The notes beneath the pieces are model-generated. The model had not been told where the DNA came from. It was given only the letters and a program-made list of their open reading frames with translations, and did not search any database. From Erysipelotrichia bacterium (GTDB lineage Bacteria; Bacillota_I; Bacilli_A; Erysipelotrichales; Erysipelotrichaceae): a stretch of DNA of 8,828 bases. A program made the translations under genes and the position numbers. Of the stretch, positions 1 to 6,038 are shown piece after piece (the first letter of the stretch is position 1; the number at the start of each line of letters is the position of its first letter). The stretch is from contig SAAR01000140.1 in the NCBI GenBank assembly GCA_009916335.1, forward strand, positions 1-8,828, given 5' to 3'.

Positions 1-4
1 TTTT

Positions 5-33
5 AAAAAGTATGTGCGTGCGCATGCTTTTTT
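5..33 (+). terminator. Rho-independent terminator-like hairpin of an upstream gene
   Basis: A-tract 5-9 and G10-C27 close a stem in which 10-16 pairs with 21-27 around a four-base loop (17-20), followed by six T (28-33). The A5-A9 run can also pair with T28-T32, giving about 12 pairs. Two pairs are G-U on the + strand (11/26 and 15/22). On the - strand these would be A-C mismatches, so the hairpin works better for transcripts running along the + strand. It probably ends a + strand gene that lies just before the window. An rml (dTDP-rhamnose) gene would fit by analogy with lactococcal loci, but this cannot be seen here. Confidence 0.7.
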
Positions 34-240
34 GCTTATACCGGTTGAGGTGTTCGAACTAAATTGATTATCTGGGGCGGTATCACTAGCAGTTTGTAAA
101 GTTCTCTATCTGTTACAAAAATCAGCAACCATTTGCAAGGCGGGAATGGTGGATATGATGTTTTGTAACCTGTTGGTAAAATGACAAGTATAGCCATTTA
201 TGCTATAATAGTAAGGAATATCTTGAGAAATGGGTGAGAA
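34..240 (+). other. Non-coding leader region upstream of rgpA
   Basis: I see no plausible gene here. The stretch holds three copies of the heptamer TTTGTAA: direct at 93-99, inverted at 113-119 and direct at 162-168. The second and third extend to a perfect 9-base inverted repeat (112-120 with 161-169). The rgpA promoter follows at 181-209. Because the repeats lie upstream of the predicted transcription start, they are more likely DNA sites for a regulator than parts of an RNA leader, unless transcription reads through the terminator at 5-33. Confidence 0.5.
181..209 (+). promoter_or_regulatory. Sigma-A promoter of rgpA-rgpB, extended -10
   Basis: The -35 box is ATGACA at 181-186 (5 of 6 to TTGACA). 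The spacer is exactly 17 bases, and the -10 box is TATAAT at 204-209 (6 of 6), preceded by TGC, which makes an extended -10 element. Transcription should begin near 216, leaving a 5' leader of only about 25 bases before the rgpA start codon. Confidence 0.8.
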
Positions 241-1383
241 ATGCAACATGTGTTTATAATTGGCTCGCGCGGTTTGCCGGCCCAATATGGTGGCTTTGAG
301 ACTTTTGTTGATGAGCTAGTGAGTCATCAACAGTCAGATCAAATTAAATATCATGTTGCGAATCTTTCAAAAGATGCAAGTGGCAAACATTCTGACTATA
401 AGACTGCGGATGTTTTTGATATTAAGGCTAGACATTTTGGTCCAGCAAATGTCATTTTTTATGATCGAGATGCAATAAACTATACGTTAAGCTATATTAG
501 AAAAAATAAGATTGCGAACCCGATATTCTATGTCTTAGGGAATACATTGGGTGCTTTTATAGGGCATTATGCTAAGAAGATTCACAAAATTGGTGGGAAG
601 CTGCTGGTTAATCCGGATGGTCTTGAATGGAAACGAAGTAAATGGATTAAACCAATTCAGATGTATCTCAAATTTTCCGAGCAGAAGATGGCTAAGATAG
701 CTGATTTGATTATTTCGGATAATCAGGGGATTGAGGATTATTTGAAGGCCGAGTATGGAGATGTGACTTCAACGGTGATTGCTTATGGAACAAATCCTGT
801 CGCGCGTGATACGACGATAGATATGACATGGTTTGATGCGCAAGGTGTCAAACTAAAAGGTTATTATTTGGTTGTCGGACGTTTTGTACCGGAAAATAAC
901 TATGAGGCAATCATTCGAAATTTCATGGCGTCTGATACGACACGTGATTTGGTGATTGTTACTAATCATCAAGGTAATCCTTTCTTTGATAAGCTACGTG
1001 AAATCACTGGGTTTGAGCAAGACAAGCGTGTCAAATTCGTTGGGACGGTTTACGATAAGGAAATGCTAGCTGCGATTCGACAGCAGGCGTTTGCCTATAT
1101 CCATGGTCATGCGGTCGGTGGGACAAATCCTGGTTTGCTTGAGGCAATGGGGGCAACAGATTTGAATCTGGTATATGATGTAAGCTTTAATCGAAATGTG
1201 GCTTTGGACTCAGCATTGTTTTGGCAATTGGATAATTTATCAGCGTTAATAGCTCAAGCTGAAAAACTTGAGGCGTTGGAAGTTGCTCGGTTAGCAGAAA
1301 AGGCACGTGCGATTATCGCTGAAAAATATACTTGGGAGTGGATTGTGACACAGTATGAGAGGTTATTTTTGAATGAAAGTTAA
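241..1383 (+). CDS. rgpA: RgpA-type rhamnosyltransferase (DUF1972, GT4-like)
   Basis: This 380-residue cytosolic GT-B glycosyltransferase resembles RgpA/Cps2T/GacB, which transfer rhamnose from dTDP-L-rhamnose to a lipid-linked GlcNAc as the first rhamnose of the polymer. The N-terminal half carries the DUF1972 hallmark GSRGLPAQYGGFET (residues 8-21) and NPDGLEWKR (124-132). The C-terminal half carries YYLVVGRFVPENNYE (208-222), FVGTVY (266-271) and HGHAVGGTNPGLLEAM (288-303), where E301 is the usual GT4 glutamate. Length is normal for the family. The start is set by GGTGA at 233-237 just before the ATG and by the promoter at 181-209. The end overlaps rgpB by 11 bases, so the two genes should be translationally coupled. 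One detail is that residue 291 is Ala in the HGHxVGGTNP motif, where I recall Glu or Ser in relatives. The family call is secure. The exact acceptor is inferred. Confidence 0.9.
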   Translation: MQHVFIIGSRGLPAQYGGFETFVDELVSHQQSDQIKYHVANLSKDASGKHSDYKTADVFDIKARHFGPANVIFYDRDAINYTLSYIRKNKIANPIFYVLGNTLGAFIGHYAKKIHKIGGKLLVNPDGLEWKRSKWIKPIQMYLKFSEQKMAKIADLIISDNQGIEDYLKAEYGDVTSTVIAYGTNPVARDTTIDMTWFDAQGVKLKGYYLVVGRFVPENNYEAIIRNFMASDTTRDLVIVTNHQGNPFFDKLREITGFEQDKRVKFVGTVYDKEMLAAIRQQAFAYIHGHAVGGTNPGLLEAMGATDLNLVYDVSFNRNVALDSALFWQLDNLSALIAQAEKLEALEVARLAEKARAIIAEKYTWEWIVTQYERLFLNES

Positions 1384-2305
1384 TATTGTTCTCTCGACTT
1401 ACAACGGGGCTAAATTCCTTGCTGAACAGATTGAGAGTATTCAAAAACAAACCTTTACAGACTGGCAGTTACTGATACGCGATGATGGTTCAACAGATGA
1501 GACACCACAAATCATTCAGCAATTTGCGACATCAGATAAGCGCATCAAATTTATCAACGCAGATAATCGAGAAAATTTTGGAGTTATCAAAAACTTCTTC
1601 ACGCTTGTTAAGTTTGAACTGGCGGATTATTATTTTTTCAGCGACCAGGACGATGTTTGGTTGCCAAATAAAATGGCAACGATGTTAGATGAGGCGCAAA
1701 AGTATGATCAAGCTAAGCCCTTAATGGTCTACATGGATCTATCAGTCGTGGATCAAAATTTAGTTGTAACGCAGCCTTCAATGATTCAGAGTCAAAGTCA
1801 TCATGCTAATACGACTTTACTACCAGAGTTAACTGAAAACACAGTAACCGGAGGCGTATCGATGATCAACCAAGCTTTGGCGAGCAGATGGCAAAGTACG
1901 GAGCAGATTATTATGCATGACTGGTACTTGGCATTACTTGCGACAGCAACAGGTGAACTCGTCTATATTGATCAGCCAGGTGAGCTTTATCGGCAACATG
2001 AGAATAATGTTTTGGGTGCAAGGACATTGAGAAAACGGCTTAAAAAGTGGTTGAATCCGATGCAAGCTGTTTATAAGTATTGGGATTTGATTTTCAATAG
2101 CCAAATTCAGGCGAGACTTTTATTAAGTCAGCCAGATTTATCTGATGACAAGAGAGAATTAATCGAAAAATACGACGGTCTCTTGAATCAAACCTTTAGT
2201 AACCGCATTAAAATGATTAAAAAGTATCACTTTAAAAAAAATAAAGCATTTCACACAGCCGTTTTTTGGATGCTGATTGTGACGAGGATGGGGTGCCCAA
2301 GATAG
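1373..2305 (+). CDS. rgpB: RgpB-type alpha-1,3-rhamnosyltransferase (GT2)
   Basis: This 310-residue GT-A family 2 enzyme matches RgpB/GacC, which adds rhamnose to the rhamnose primer made by RgpA on the cytoplasmic face. Visible landmarks are the N-terminal nucleotide-sugar fold STYNGAKFLAEQI (8-20), RDDGSTDET (36-44), the metal-binding SDQDDVW (90-96), TENTVTGGVSMIN (154-166), the acceptor/catalytic region MHDWYLALLA (181-190) and YRQHENNVLGAR (206-217). Residues 278-290 are lysine-rich, which could aid membrane contact. The start at 1373 is supported by GAGAGG at 1357-1362 inside the end of rgpA, with good spacing. The protein ends in GCPR, and I see no sign of truncation. A 243-base gap follows instead of the tight spacing seen elsewhere, so rgpA and rgpB look like a separate two-gene unit. 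The linkage specificity comes from the family, not from this sequence. Confidence 0.9.
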   Translation: MKVNIVLSTYNGAKFLAEQIESIQKQTFTDWQLLIRDDGSTDETPQIIQQFATSDKRIKFINADNRENFGVIKNFFTLVKFELADYYFFSDQDDVWLPNKMATMLDEAQKYDQAKPLMVYMDLSVVDQNLVVTQPSMIQSQSHHANTTLLPELTENTVTGGVSMINQALASRWQSTEQIIMHDWYLALLATATGELVYIDQPGELYRQHENNVLGARTLRKRLKKWLNPMQAVYKYWDLIFNSQIQARLLLSQPDLSDDKRELIEKYDGLLNQTFSNRIKMIKKYHFKKNKAFHTAVFWMLIVTRMGCPR

Positions 2306-2416
2306 TTTATTTCTAAAATGTGAAATAGGGTATTGGGTAGGTAATGTTATTCACAGATATATTTAGAATTAAGTGTGTATCTTTGCTTTTATGACCCGTT
2401 CCTCATTTTATTGATG

Positions 2417-2444
2417 TTGACAAGATAACAAAATTTAGTAATAT
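2417..2444 (+). promoter_or_regulatory. Possible second upstream promoter for rgpC
   Basis: A perfect -35 TTGACA at 2417-2422 is followed by only weak -10 candidates: TAATAT at 2439-2444 after 16 bases (4 of 6), or TATGGT at 2442-2447 after 19 bases. A perfect 7-base inverted repeat, AGATAAC (2423-2429) with GTTATCT (2446-2452), covers the spacer and -10. If real, this is a weaker promoter than the one at 2493-2521, possibly activator-dependent or repressed. Confidence 0.35.
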
Positions 2445-2471
2445 GGTTATCTGATTAGGGAGTACGGAATG

Positions 2472-2484
2472 ATGTTTTAAACAT
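2472..2484 (+). repeat. 13-base palindrome upstream of the rgpC promoter
   Basis: ATGTTT-T-AAACAT is a perfect inverted repeat around a single central T. It ends 8 bases before the -35 box of the rgpC promoter, a usual place for a regulator site. In such AT-rich DNA it could also arise by chance. Confidence 0.35.
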
Positions 2485-2492
2485 ATATAGAG

Positions 2493-2521
2493 TTGAAAGA
2501 ATAGATTTAAAAGCGTATAAT
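2493..2521 (+). promoter_or_regulatory. Sigma-A promoter of the rgpC operon
   Basis: The -35 box is TTGAAA at 2493-2498 (5 of 6), the spacer is 17 bases, and the -10 box is TATAAT at 2516-2521 (6 of 6). The DNA just upstream is AT-rich and could act as an UP element. The start should be near 2528, giving a leader of about 20 bases containing the strong AAGGAGAG ribosome binding site. This promoter would drive rgpC, rgpD, the GT4 gene, rgpF and the epimerase gene as one operon. Confidence 0.75.
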
Positions 2522-2548
2522 AAACTGGACTATAAGAAGGAGAGAATT

Positions 2549-3358
2549 ATGAAGTTTTTTGATAAGAAAAACAAAATTCTATTAAATGAGTTAATAAAAA
2601 CAGACTTTAAATTGCGTTATCAGGGATCGGCAATCGGTTACCTATGGTCAATTTTAAAACCCGTATTGCTATTTTTAGTACTGTATGTGGTTTTTGTAAG
2701 ATTTTTAAGGTTTGGTGCAGGTGTTCCCCACTTTGCAGTGGCCCTACTTTTAGGTATGACGGTCTGGAATTTTTTCTCCGAGGTAACTAACATGGGTATG
2801 ATCTCAATTGTTTCTAGAGGAGATTTGATGAGAAAAATATCTTTCTCAAAACCAATTATTATTTTTTCAGTAACAGCAAATGCACTCATCAACTTTGGCA
2901 TTAATTTAATCGTTGTACTAGCTTTTGCATTGGTAAATGGTGTAAGATTTACCCCAAAAATTCTGTTTTTACCTTTCTTGACGGTAGAGCTAATACTATT
3001 GTCTGTCGGAATTGCGTTTTTATTAGCAACATTATTTGTAAAATATAGAGATTTGGGTCCTGTTTGGGAAGTCTTTTTACAGGCATTCATGTATGCAACA
3101 CCAATTATTTATCCAGTTACAATGTTGTTTACCAATGGTGTTGGTGTTACATGGTATGCACGTATTTTGATGTTGAATCCAATGGCTCAAATAATCCAAG
3201 ATTTAAGGTACACTCTTATTGATCCAGTAAATATCACAACATGGCAGATTGTGCCAATGTCCGTGGCTTGGGTTCCTTATATTCTTTCACCAATCATTTT
3301 TATGTTTGGTCTTACTGTATTTAATAAGCAATCAGATAAATTTGCTGAAATCATCTAG
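2549..3358 (+). CDS. rgpC: RgpC, ABC-2 permease for polysaccharide export
   Basis: This 269-residue integral membrane protein belongs to the ABC-2 (TagG/Wzm/RgpC) family and should form the channel that carries the lipid-linked rhamnan across the cytoplasmic membrane. The N-terminus is a short charged cytosolic stretch (1-30) with KTDFKLRYQGSAIGYLWS (17-34), the typical amphipathic entry of this family. About six hydrophobic segments follow near residues 32-52, 62-82, 103-128, 138-162, 173-195 and 236-258. Family signatures include LFVKYRDLGPVWEV (162-175), TPIIYPV (184-190) and LNPMAQIIQDLR (209-220). The start is fixed by AAGGAGAG at 2537-2544, six to seven bases before the ATG. The stop codon lies within the AGGAGGTGG ribosome binding site of rgpD, as expected for subunits made in matched amounts. 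Length is typical. The substrate is inferred from the neighbours. Confidence 0.92.
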   Translation: MKFFDKKNKILLNELIKTDFKLRYQGSAIGYLWSILKPVLLFLVLYVVFVRFLRFGAGVPHFAVALLLGMTVWNFFSEVTNMGMISIVSRGDLMRKISFSKPIIIFSVTANALINFGINLIVVLAFALVNGVRFTPKILFLPFLTVELILLSVGIAFLLATLFVKYRDLGPVWEVFLQAFMYATPIIYPVTMLFTNGVGVTWYARILMLNPMAQIIQDLRYTLIDPVNITTWQIVPMSVAWVPYILSPIIFMFGLTVFNKQSDKFAEII

Positions 3359-3365
3359 GAGGTGG
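3357..3365 (+). promoter_or_regulatory. Strong ribosome binding site of rgpD overlapping the rgpC stop
   Basis: AGGAGGTGG at 3357-3365 is close to a full complement of the 16S rRNA 3' end. It shares bases with the rgpC TAG stop (3356-3358) and sits four bases before the rgpD ATG. This implies translational coupling of permease and ATPase. Confidence 0.8.
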
Positions 3366-3369
3366 AAAA

Positions 3370-4602
3370 ATGACAAAAAAAAATATCGCAGTCAAGATTG
3401 ACCACGTCTCAAAGTCTTTTAAGTTACCAACAGAAAGTTCAAATAGTTTAAGAACAACACTTGTGAATAGACTCAAAGGTATCAAAGGGTATACGGAACA
3501 ACATGTCTTAAAAGATATCTCTTTTGAAGTTGAAGAAGGTGATTTCTTTGGGATTGTTGGTCGAAATGGTTCAGGTAAATCAACTCTACTTAAAATTATT
3601 TCACAAATTTATATGCCTGAAAAAGGCCAAGTATTGGTTAATGGCAAGCTTGTTTCATTTATCGAACTTGGTGTTGGCTTTAATCCAGAGTTGACTGGTA
3701 AAGAAAATGTTTATCTGAATGGTGCAATGCTCGGTTTTTCTGTCGAGGAAATTGATACAATGTATGATGACATTGTTGATTTTGCTGAACTAAGTGATTT
3801 CATGAATCAAAAATTGAAAAACTATTCTTCAGGCATGCAAGTTCGGTTGGCTTTTTCTGTTGCAATCAAGGCGCAAGGCGATGTTTTGGTACTAGATGAA
3901 GTTTTGGCAGTAGGAGATGAGGCATTTCAAAGGAAATGTAATGATTATTTCATGGAGAGAAGAAAGTCAGGAAAAACGACTATTCTTGTGACACATGATA
4001 TGGGTGCTGTACAGAAATATTGTAATAAAGCACTTATGATAAAAGATGGAGAAGTTATCGCCAACGGAGAACCAAGTGCTGTAGCAGCCAAGTATCGCGC
4101 AGCGAATTTTGAAGTTACAGATCATCATAAAGCATCAGGTGATGACTCAAATGTTACTTATTTGCCTGGTACGAATGCTGAGGTACCAAGAGTTGAGATT
4201 AACTTGTTAACAAAAGATGTTCTGTCTAGAGATGATGTTTTGAAGTTTGAAATTATCTACGAAACGGTTGTAGATATGCCGACGGGCTTTGGTTTCTCAA
4301 TCATTGATTTAACAAGTGGCGGTCAATTTTCTATTATTGATGATGGTGCTGTCCAACAAAATATATTCACACCGTGGTCAAATAAAAAGGGTATTGTTAA
4401 AAAAGTTTATGAATTACCTTTGAGAGCATTTAATAATCGTGATTTTATGATTGTGGGTTCTGTGTTCACTGGAACAGATATGATAGGTGATTTTAAACAA
4501 ATTGGTTATATTTTTACTGATCGTGGACCACGCTTTTTTGTCAGAAATGAAGATGGTGTTTCAGGACCGTTATTAGTGGAAAAAGGTCAATTTCTTGACT
4601 AG
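3370..4602 (+). CDS. rgpD: RgpD, polysaccharide ABC exporter ATPase with Wzt-like C-terminal domain
   Basis: This 410-residue cytosolic ATPase powers RgpC. Residues 1-245 form the nucleotide-binding domain: Walker A GRNGSGKST (64-72), the degenerate signature NYSSGMQVRLAFS (151-163), Walker B DVLVLDE (171-177), D-loop region VLAVGD (178-183) and H-loop histidine in VTHD (207-210). FIELGVGFNPELTGKENVYL (97-116) is typical of the TagH/Wzt/RgpD subgroup. After an acidic/polar linker (250-268), residues 270-405 look like a beta-rich Wzt C-terminal domain. In Gram-negative O-antigen exporters that domain binds the finished chain end. The total length of about 400 residues fits GacE/RgpD, as I recall it. 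The gene sits 11 bases after rgpC. The ATPase assignment is secure. That the C-terminal domain reads a chain end in this organism is inferred. Confidence 0.92.
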   Translation: MTKKNIAVKIDHVSKSFKLPTESSNSLRTTLVNRLKGIKGYTEQHVLKDISFEVEEGDFFGIVGRNGSGKSTLLKIISQIYMPEKGQVLVNGKLVSFIELGVGFNPELTGKENVYLNGAMLGFSVEEIDTMYDDIVDFAELSDFMNQKLKNYSSGMQVRLAFSVAIKAQGDVLVLDEVLAVGDEAFQRKCNDYFMERRKSGKTTILVTHDMGAVQKYCNKALMIKDGEVIANGEPSAVAAKYRAANFEVTDHHKASGDDSNVTYLPGTNAEVPRVEINLLTKDVLSRDDVLKFEIIYETVVDMPTGFGFSIIDLTSGGQFSIIDDGAVQQNIFTPWSNKKGIVKKVYELPLRAFNNRDFMIVGSVFTGTDMIGDFKQIGYIFTDRGPRFFVRNEDGVSGPLLVEKGQFLD

Positions 4603-4613
4603 ATGAGGTTTTC

Positions 4614-6038
4614 ATGACAAAAATACTTTTTCAATCACCTGGTGGTGGGGTATTAAATGGTGCTGATATGGCGACTAAATGGCAAATGAAGTATTTAGTT
4701 GATCAGGGCTTTGAAGTGGGATATATTTATTCTGATAAACGTGCTTTAACTGAAAAATTCGAGGCTTTTTTGTCAGACTATAAAATTCAAAGTTTCTTTT
4801 TAGAGTATAACTGGTGGATGAATCAAGAGTTAGAGATTTCAGATTTTCAAGCTGTTTCGGAAATGATTAAAATTATTGAGGCAAATGATTATGATGTCGC
4901 AATAACTGCTACAGCTAATATTCCACAATTAGCCCTTGCTGCCGCCTTTACCCAGAGACCACATATCTGGCTAATTCACGAATATCCTGAAGGAGAATTT
5001 GCATATACAAAGGCCAAATATGATTTTATTAGTCAAACATCAAATAGAATTTTGACGGCAAATCAGGATTTATCTGAAAAAATTGGTCACTTAATTAATA
5101 ATCAAGAAAAAGTTAGCTATTTTTACCCTTTTTCTGATGCTAATGGGCAAGTCATTCAAAAAGAAGAGCTAGCTCCTCGATTAATCAATGTTAACGCCTT
5201 TACTGAAAGAAAAAATAACTTGGAGTTGATTGAAATTTTTCAAAAATTACAAGTTGATTTTCCAGAGTTGGAACTCGTTTTCACAGGGAAATCTGAGAGT
5301 GATTATGGGGAAAAATGTCAGCAATATGTACTAGAAAATGGCATTAAAAATGTGTTTTTTCTCAATGATTTTTCTAATAACTGGTCAAATGTACGGAAGA
5401 ATGATATTTTTGTTAACCCCTCAACAATGGAAACCTTCAGCTTAACCCTTGTTGAAGCTTTGAAATTTGGGATTGTAACAATCTCAGCAACTAATCAAAC
5501 TGCTAATCAAATGGTTAAATTAGGTTATTTAGATGCAAGACATCACTATCAAACAAGAAATATTAGTGAAGCAGTTAATAAAATATCGGATGTTTTAAAA
5601 GATTTTCAAACATATAAGGATGCATCCATACGATTATCAAAGCGTGTGATTGAAGAACAAAAACTGGAAACAATCACTCAAAATCTTAAGATATCTATTG
5701 AAAGTGTAAAAGAAAATCCAAGTGCTTTCTTACATCACTTAAAAACAATGACTGTCTCAAGCGGAGACGGTCTTTCAGAGCGTTTAGAAGTGATGCAAAA
5801 GCAGTCAAAACTTCTAGATGAACGTCTAGAAATTATTCAAGAACAATCAAAAACGCTTGATCAACGTTTGAAACTAATTCAAAAGCAGTCAAAAACGTTA
5901 GATGAGCGAATGGTGACCATTCAAGAACAGACATCGTTGCTAAATGAACGTCTGGCAATTATCGAACAGCAAGAAGCGACCATCAATCAAGTAAAAAATT
6001 CGATAGTTGGTAAAGTTTTTTTACGAGGAAAATTATGA
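4614..6038 (+). CDS. GT4 glycosyltransferase with C-terminal repeat coiled coil (rgpE position)
   Basis: This 474-residue protein has a GT-B family 4 fold followed by a long coiled coil. The N-terminal domain begins ILFQSPGGGVLNGADMATKW (4-23) and includes IHEYPEGEF (121-129). The C-terminal Rossmann domain has INVNAFTERKNNLELI (191-206), LVFTGKSE (221-228) and the EX7E pair E273/E281 in METFSLTLVEAL. Residues 386-455 are five tandem 14-residue units of the type LxERLxxIQxQSKx, each two heptads, then a short basic end (FLRGKL). The start is set by the GAGG at 4605-4608, 11 bases after rgpD. The stop overlaps the rgpF-like start (ATGA), so the two proteins are coupled. The place between rgpD and rgpF is where rgpE lies in Streptococcus mutans, but that protein is, as I recall, a GT2 enzyme, so no symbol is given. 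Sugar and acceptor cannot be read from the sequence. Confidence 0.85.
   Translation: MTKILFQSPGGGVLNGADMATKWQMKYLVDQGFEVGYIYSDKRALTEKFEAFLSDYKIQSFFLEYNWWMNQELEISDFQAVSEMIKIIEANDYDVAITATANIPQLALAAAFTQRPHIWLIHEYPEGEFAYTKAKYDFISQTSNRILTANQDLSEKIGHLINNQEKVSYFYPFSDANGQVIQKEELAPRLINVNAFTERKNNLELIEIFQKLQVDFPELELVFTGKSESDYGEKCQQYVLENGIKNVFFLNDFSNNWSNVRKNDIFVNPSTMETFSLTLVEALKFGIVTISATNQTANQMVKLGYLDARHHYQTRNISEAVNKISDVLKDFQTYKDASIRLSKRVIEEQKLETITQNLKISIESVKENPSAFLHHLKTMTVSSGDGLSERLEVMQKQSKLLDERLEIIQEQSKTLDQRLKLIQKQSKTLDERMVTIQEQTSLLNERLAIIEQQEATINQVKNSIVGKVFLRGKL
5750..5776 (+). other. Terminator-like hairpin inside the GT4 gene
   Basis: GACTGTCTC (5750-5758) pairs fully with GAGACGGTC (5764-5772), with one G-U pair, around a five-base loop. 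TTT at 5773-5775 then C follows, a short and imperfect U-run. It lies in coding sequence for residues 379-387, at the boundary between the catalytic part and the 14-residue repeats. It may reduce readthrough or pause RNA polymerase, or it may be a relic of a former gene end. Function is not established. Confidence 0.4.
5769..5978 (+). repeat. Five tandem 42-base repeats encoding 14-residue coiled-coil units
   Basis: Units start at 5769, 5811, 5853, 5895 and 5937. The protein units share Arg at position 5, Leu/Met at 6, Gln at 10 to 12 and Ser/Thr-Lys near the end. Units 1 and 3 end in QKQSK, while units 2 and 4 have QEQ. At the DNA level units 1 and 3 share CAAAAGCAGTCAAAA, and 2 and 4 share CAAGAACA and TAGATGARCG. 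This suggests an older 84-base unit that was duplicated. The copies have diverged at many third positions, so recent slippage is unlikely. Confidence 0.85.

Larger units (their letters stand above)
2306..2548 (+). other. AT-rich intergenic region between rgpB and rgpC
   Basis: No gene is visible in these 243 bases. The row 2461-2520 has 15 G or C out of 60, the poorest I counted. Contents are a weak imperfect hairpin (2319-2324 with 2350-2355) without a T-run, a possible first promoter at 2417-2444, a 7-base inverted repeat overlapping it, a 13-base palindrome at 2472-2484, the strong promoter at 2493-2521, and the rgpC ribosome binding site AAGGAGAG at 2537-2544. I see no convincing terminator for rgpB, so readthrough into rgpC remains possible. 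Confidence 0.6.

Noticed and set aside
76..87. GGCGGTA similar to the first seven bases of the ops/JUMPstart element of polysaccharide operons
   Set aside because: The match breaks after seven bases, the element belongs to RfaH systems of Gram-negative bacteria, and it lies upstream of the predicted transcription start.
1482..1688. Open frame of 68 codons on the + strand within rgpB
   Set aside because: It is out of frame inside a conserved GT2 gene and its translation looks like random sequence.
2319..2355. TGTGAA/TTCACA inverted repeat just after rgpB as a terminator
   Set aside because: The stem is only six pairs (eight with a bulge), the loop is long, and no T-run follows.
2638..3090. 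Open frame of 150 codons on the - strand within rgpC
   Set aside because: It lies wholly antisense to a clear ABC-2 permease, its translation has no recognisable domain, and I saw no ribosome binding site supporting it. It is a by-product of rgpC codon use.
6025..6038. Four-base overlap of the GT4 stop and the rgpF-like start as a programmed frameshift fusion
   Set aside because: ATGA overlaps with an upstream GAGGAA are ordinary stop-start coupling, and no slippery sequence that I can recognise precedes it.
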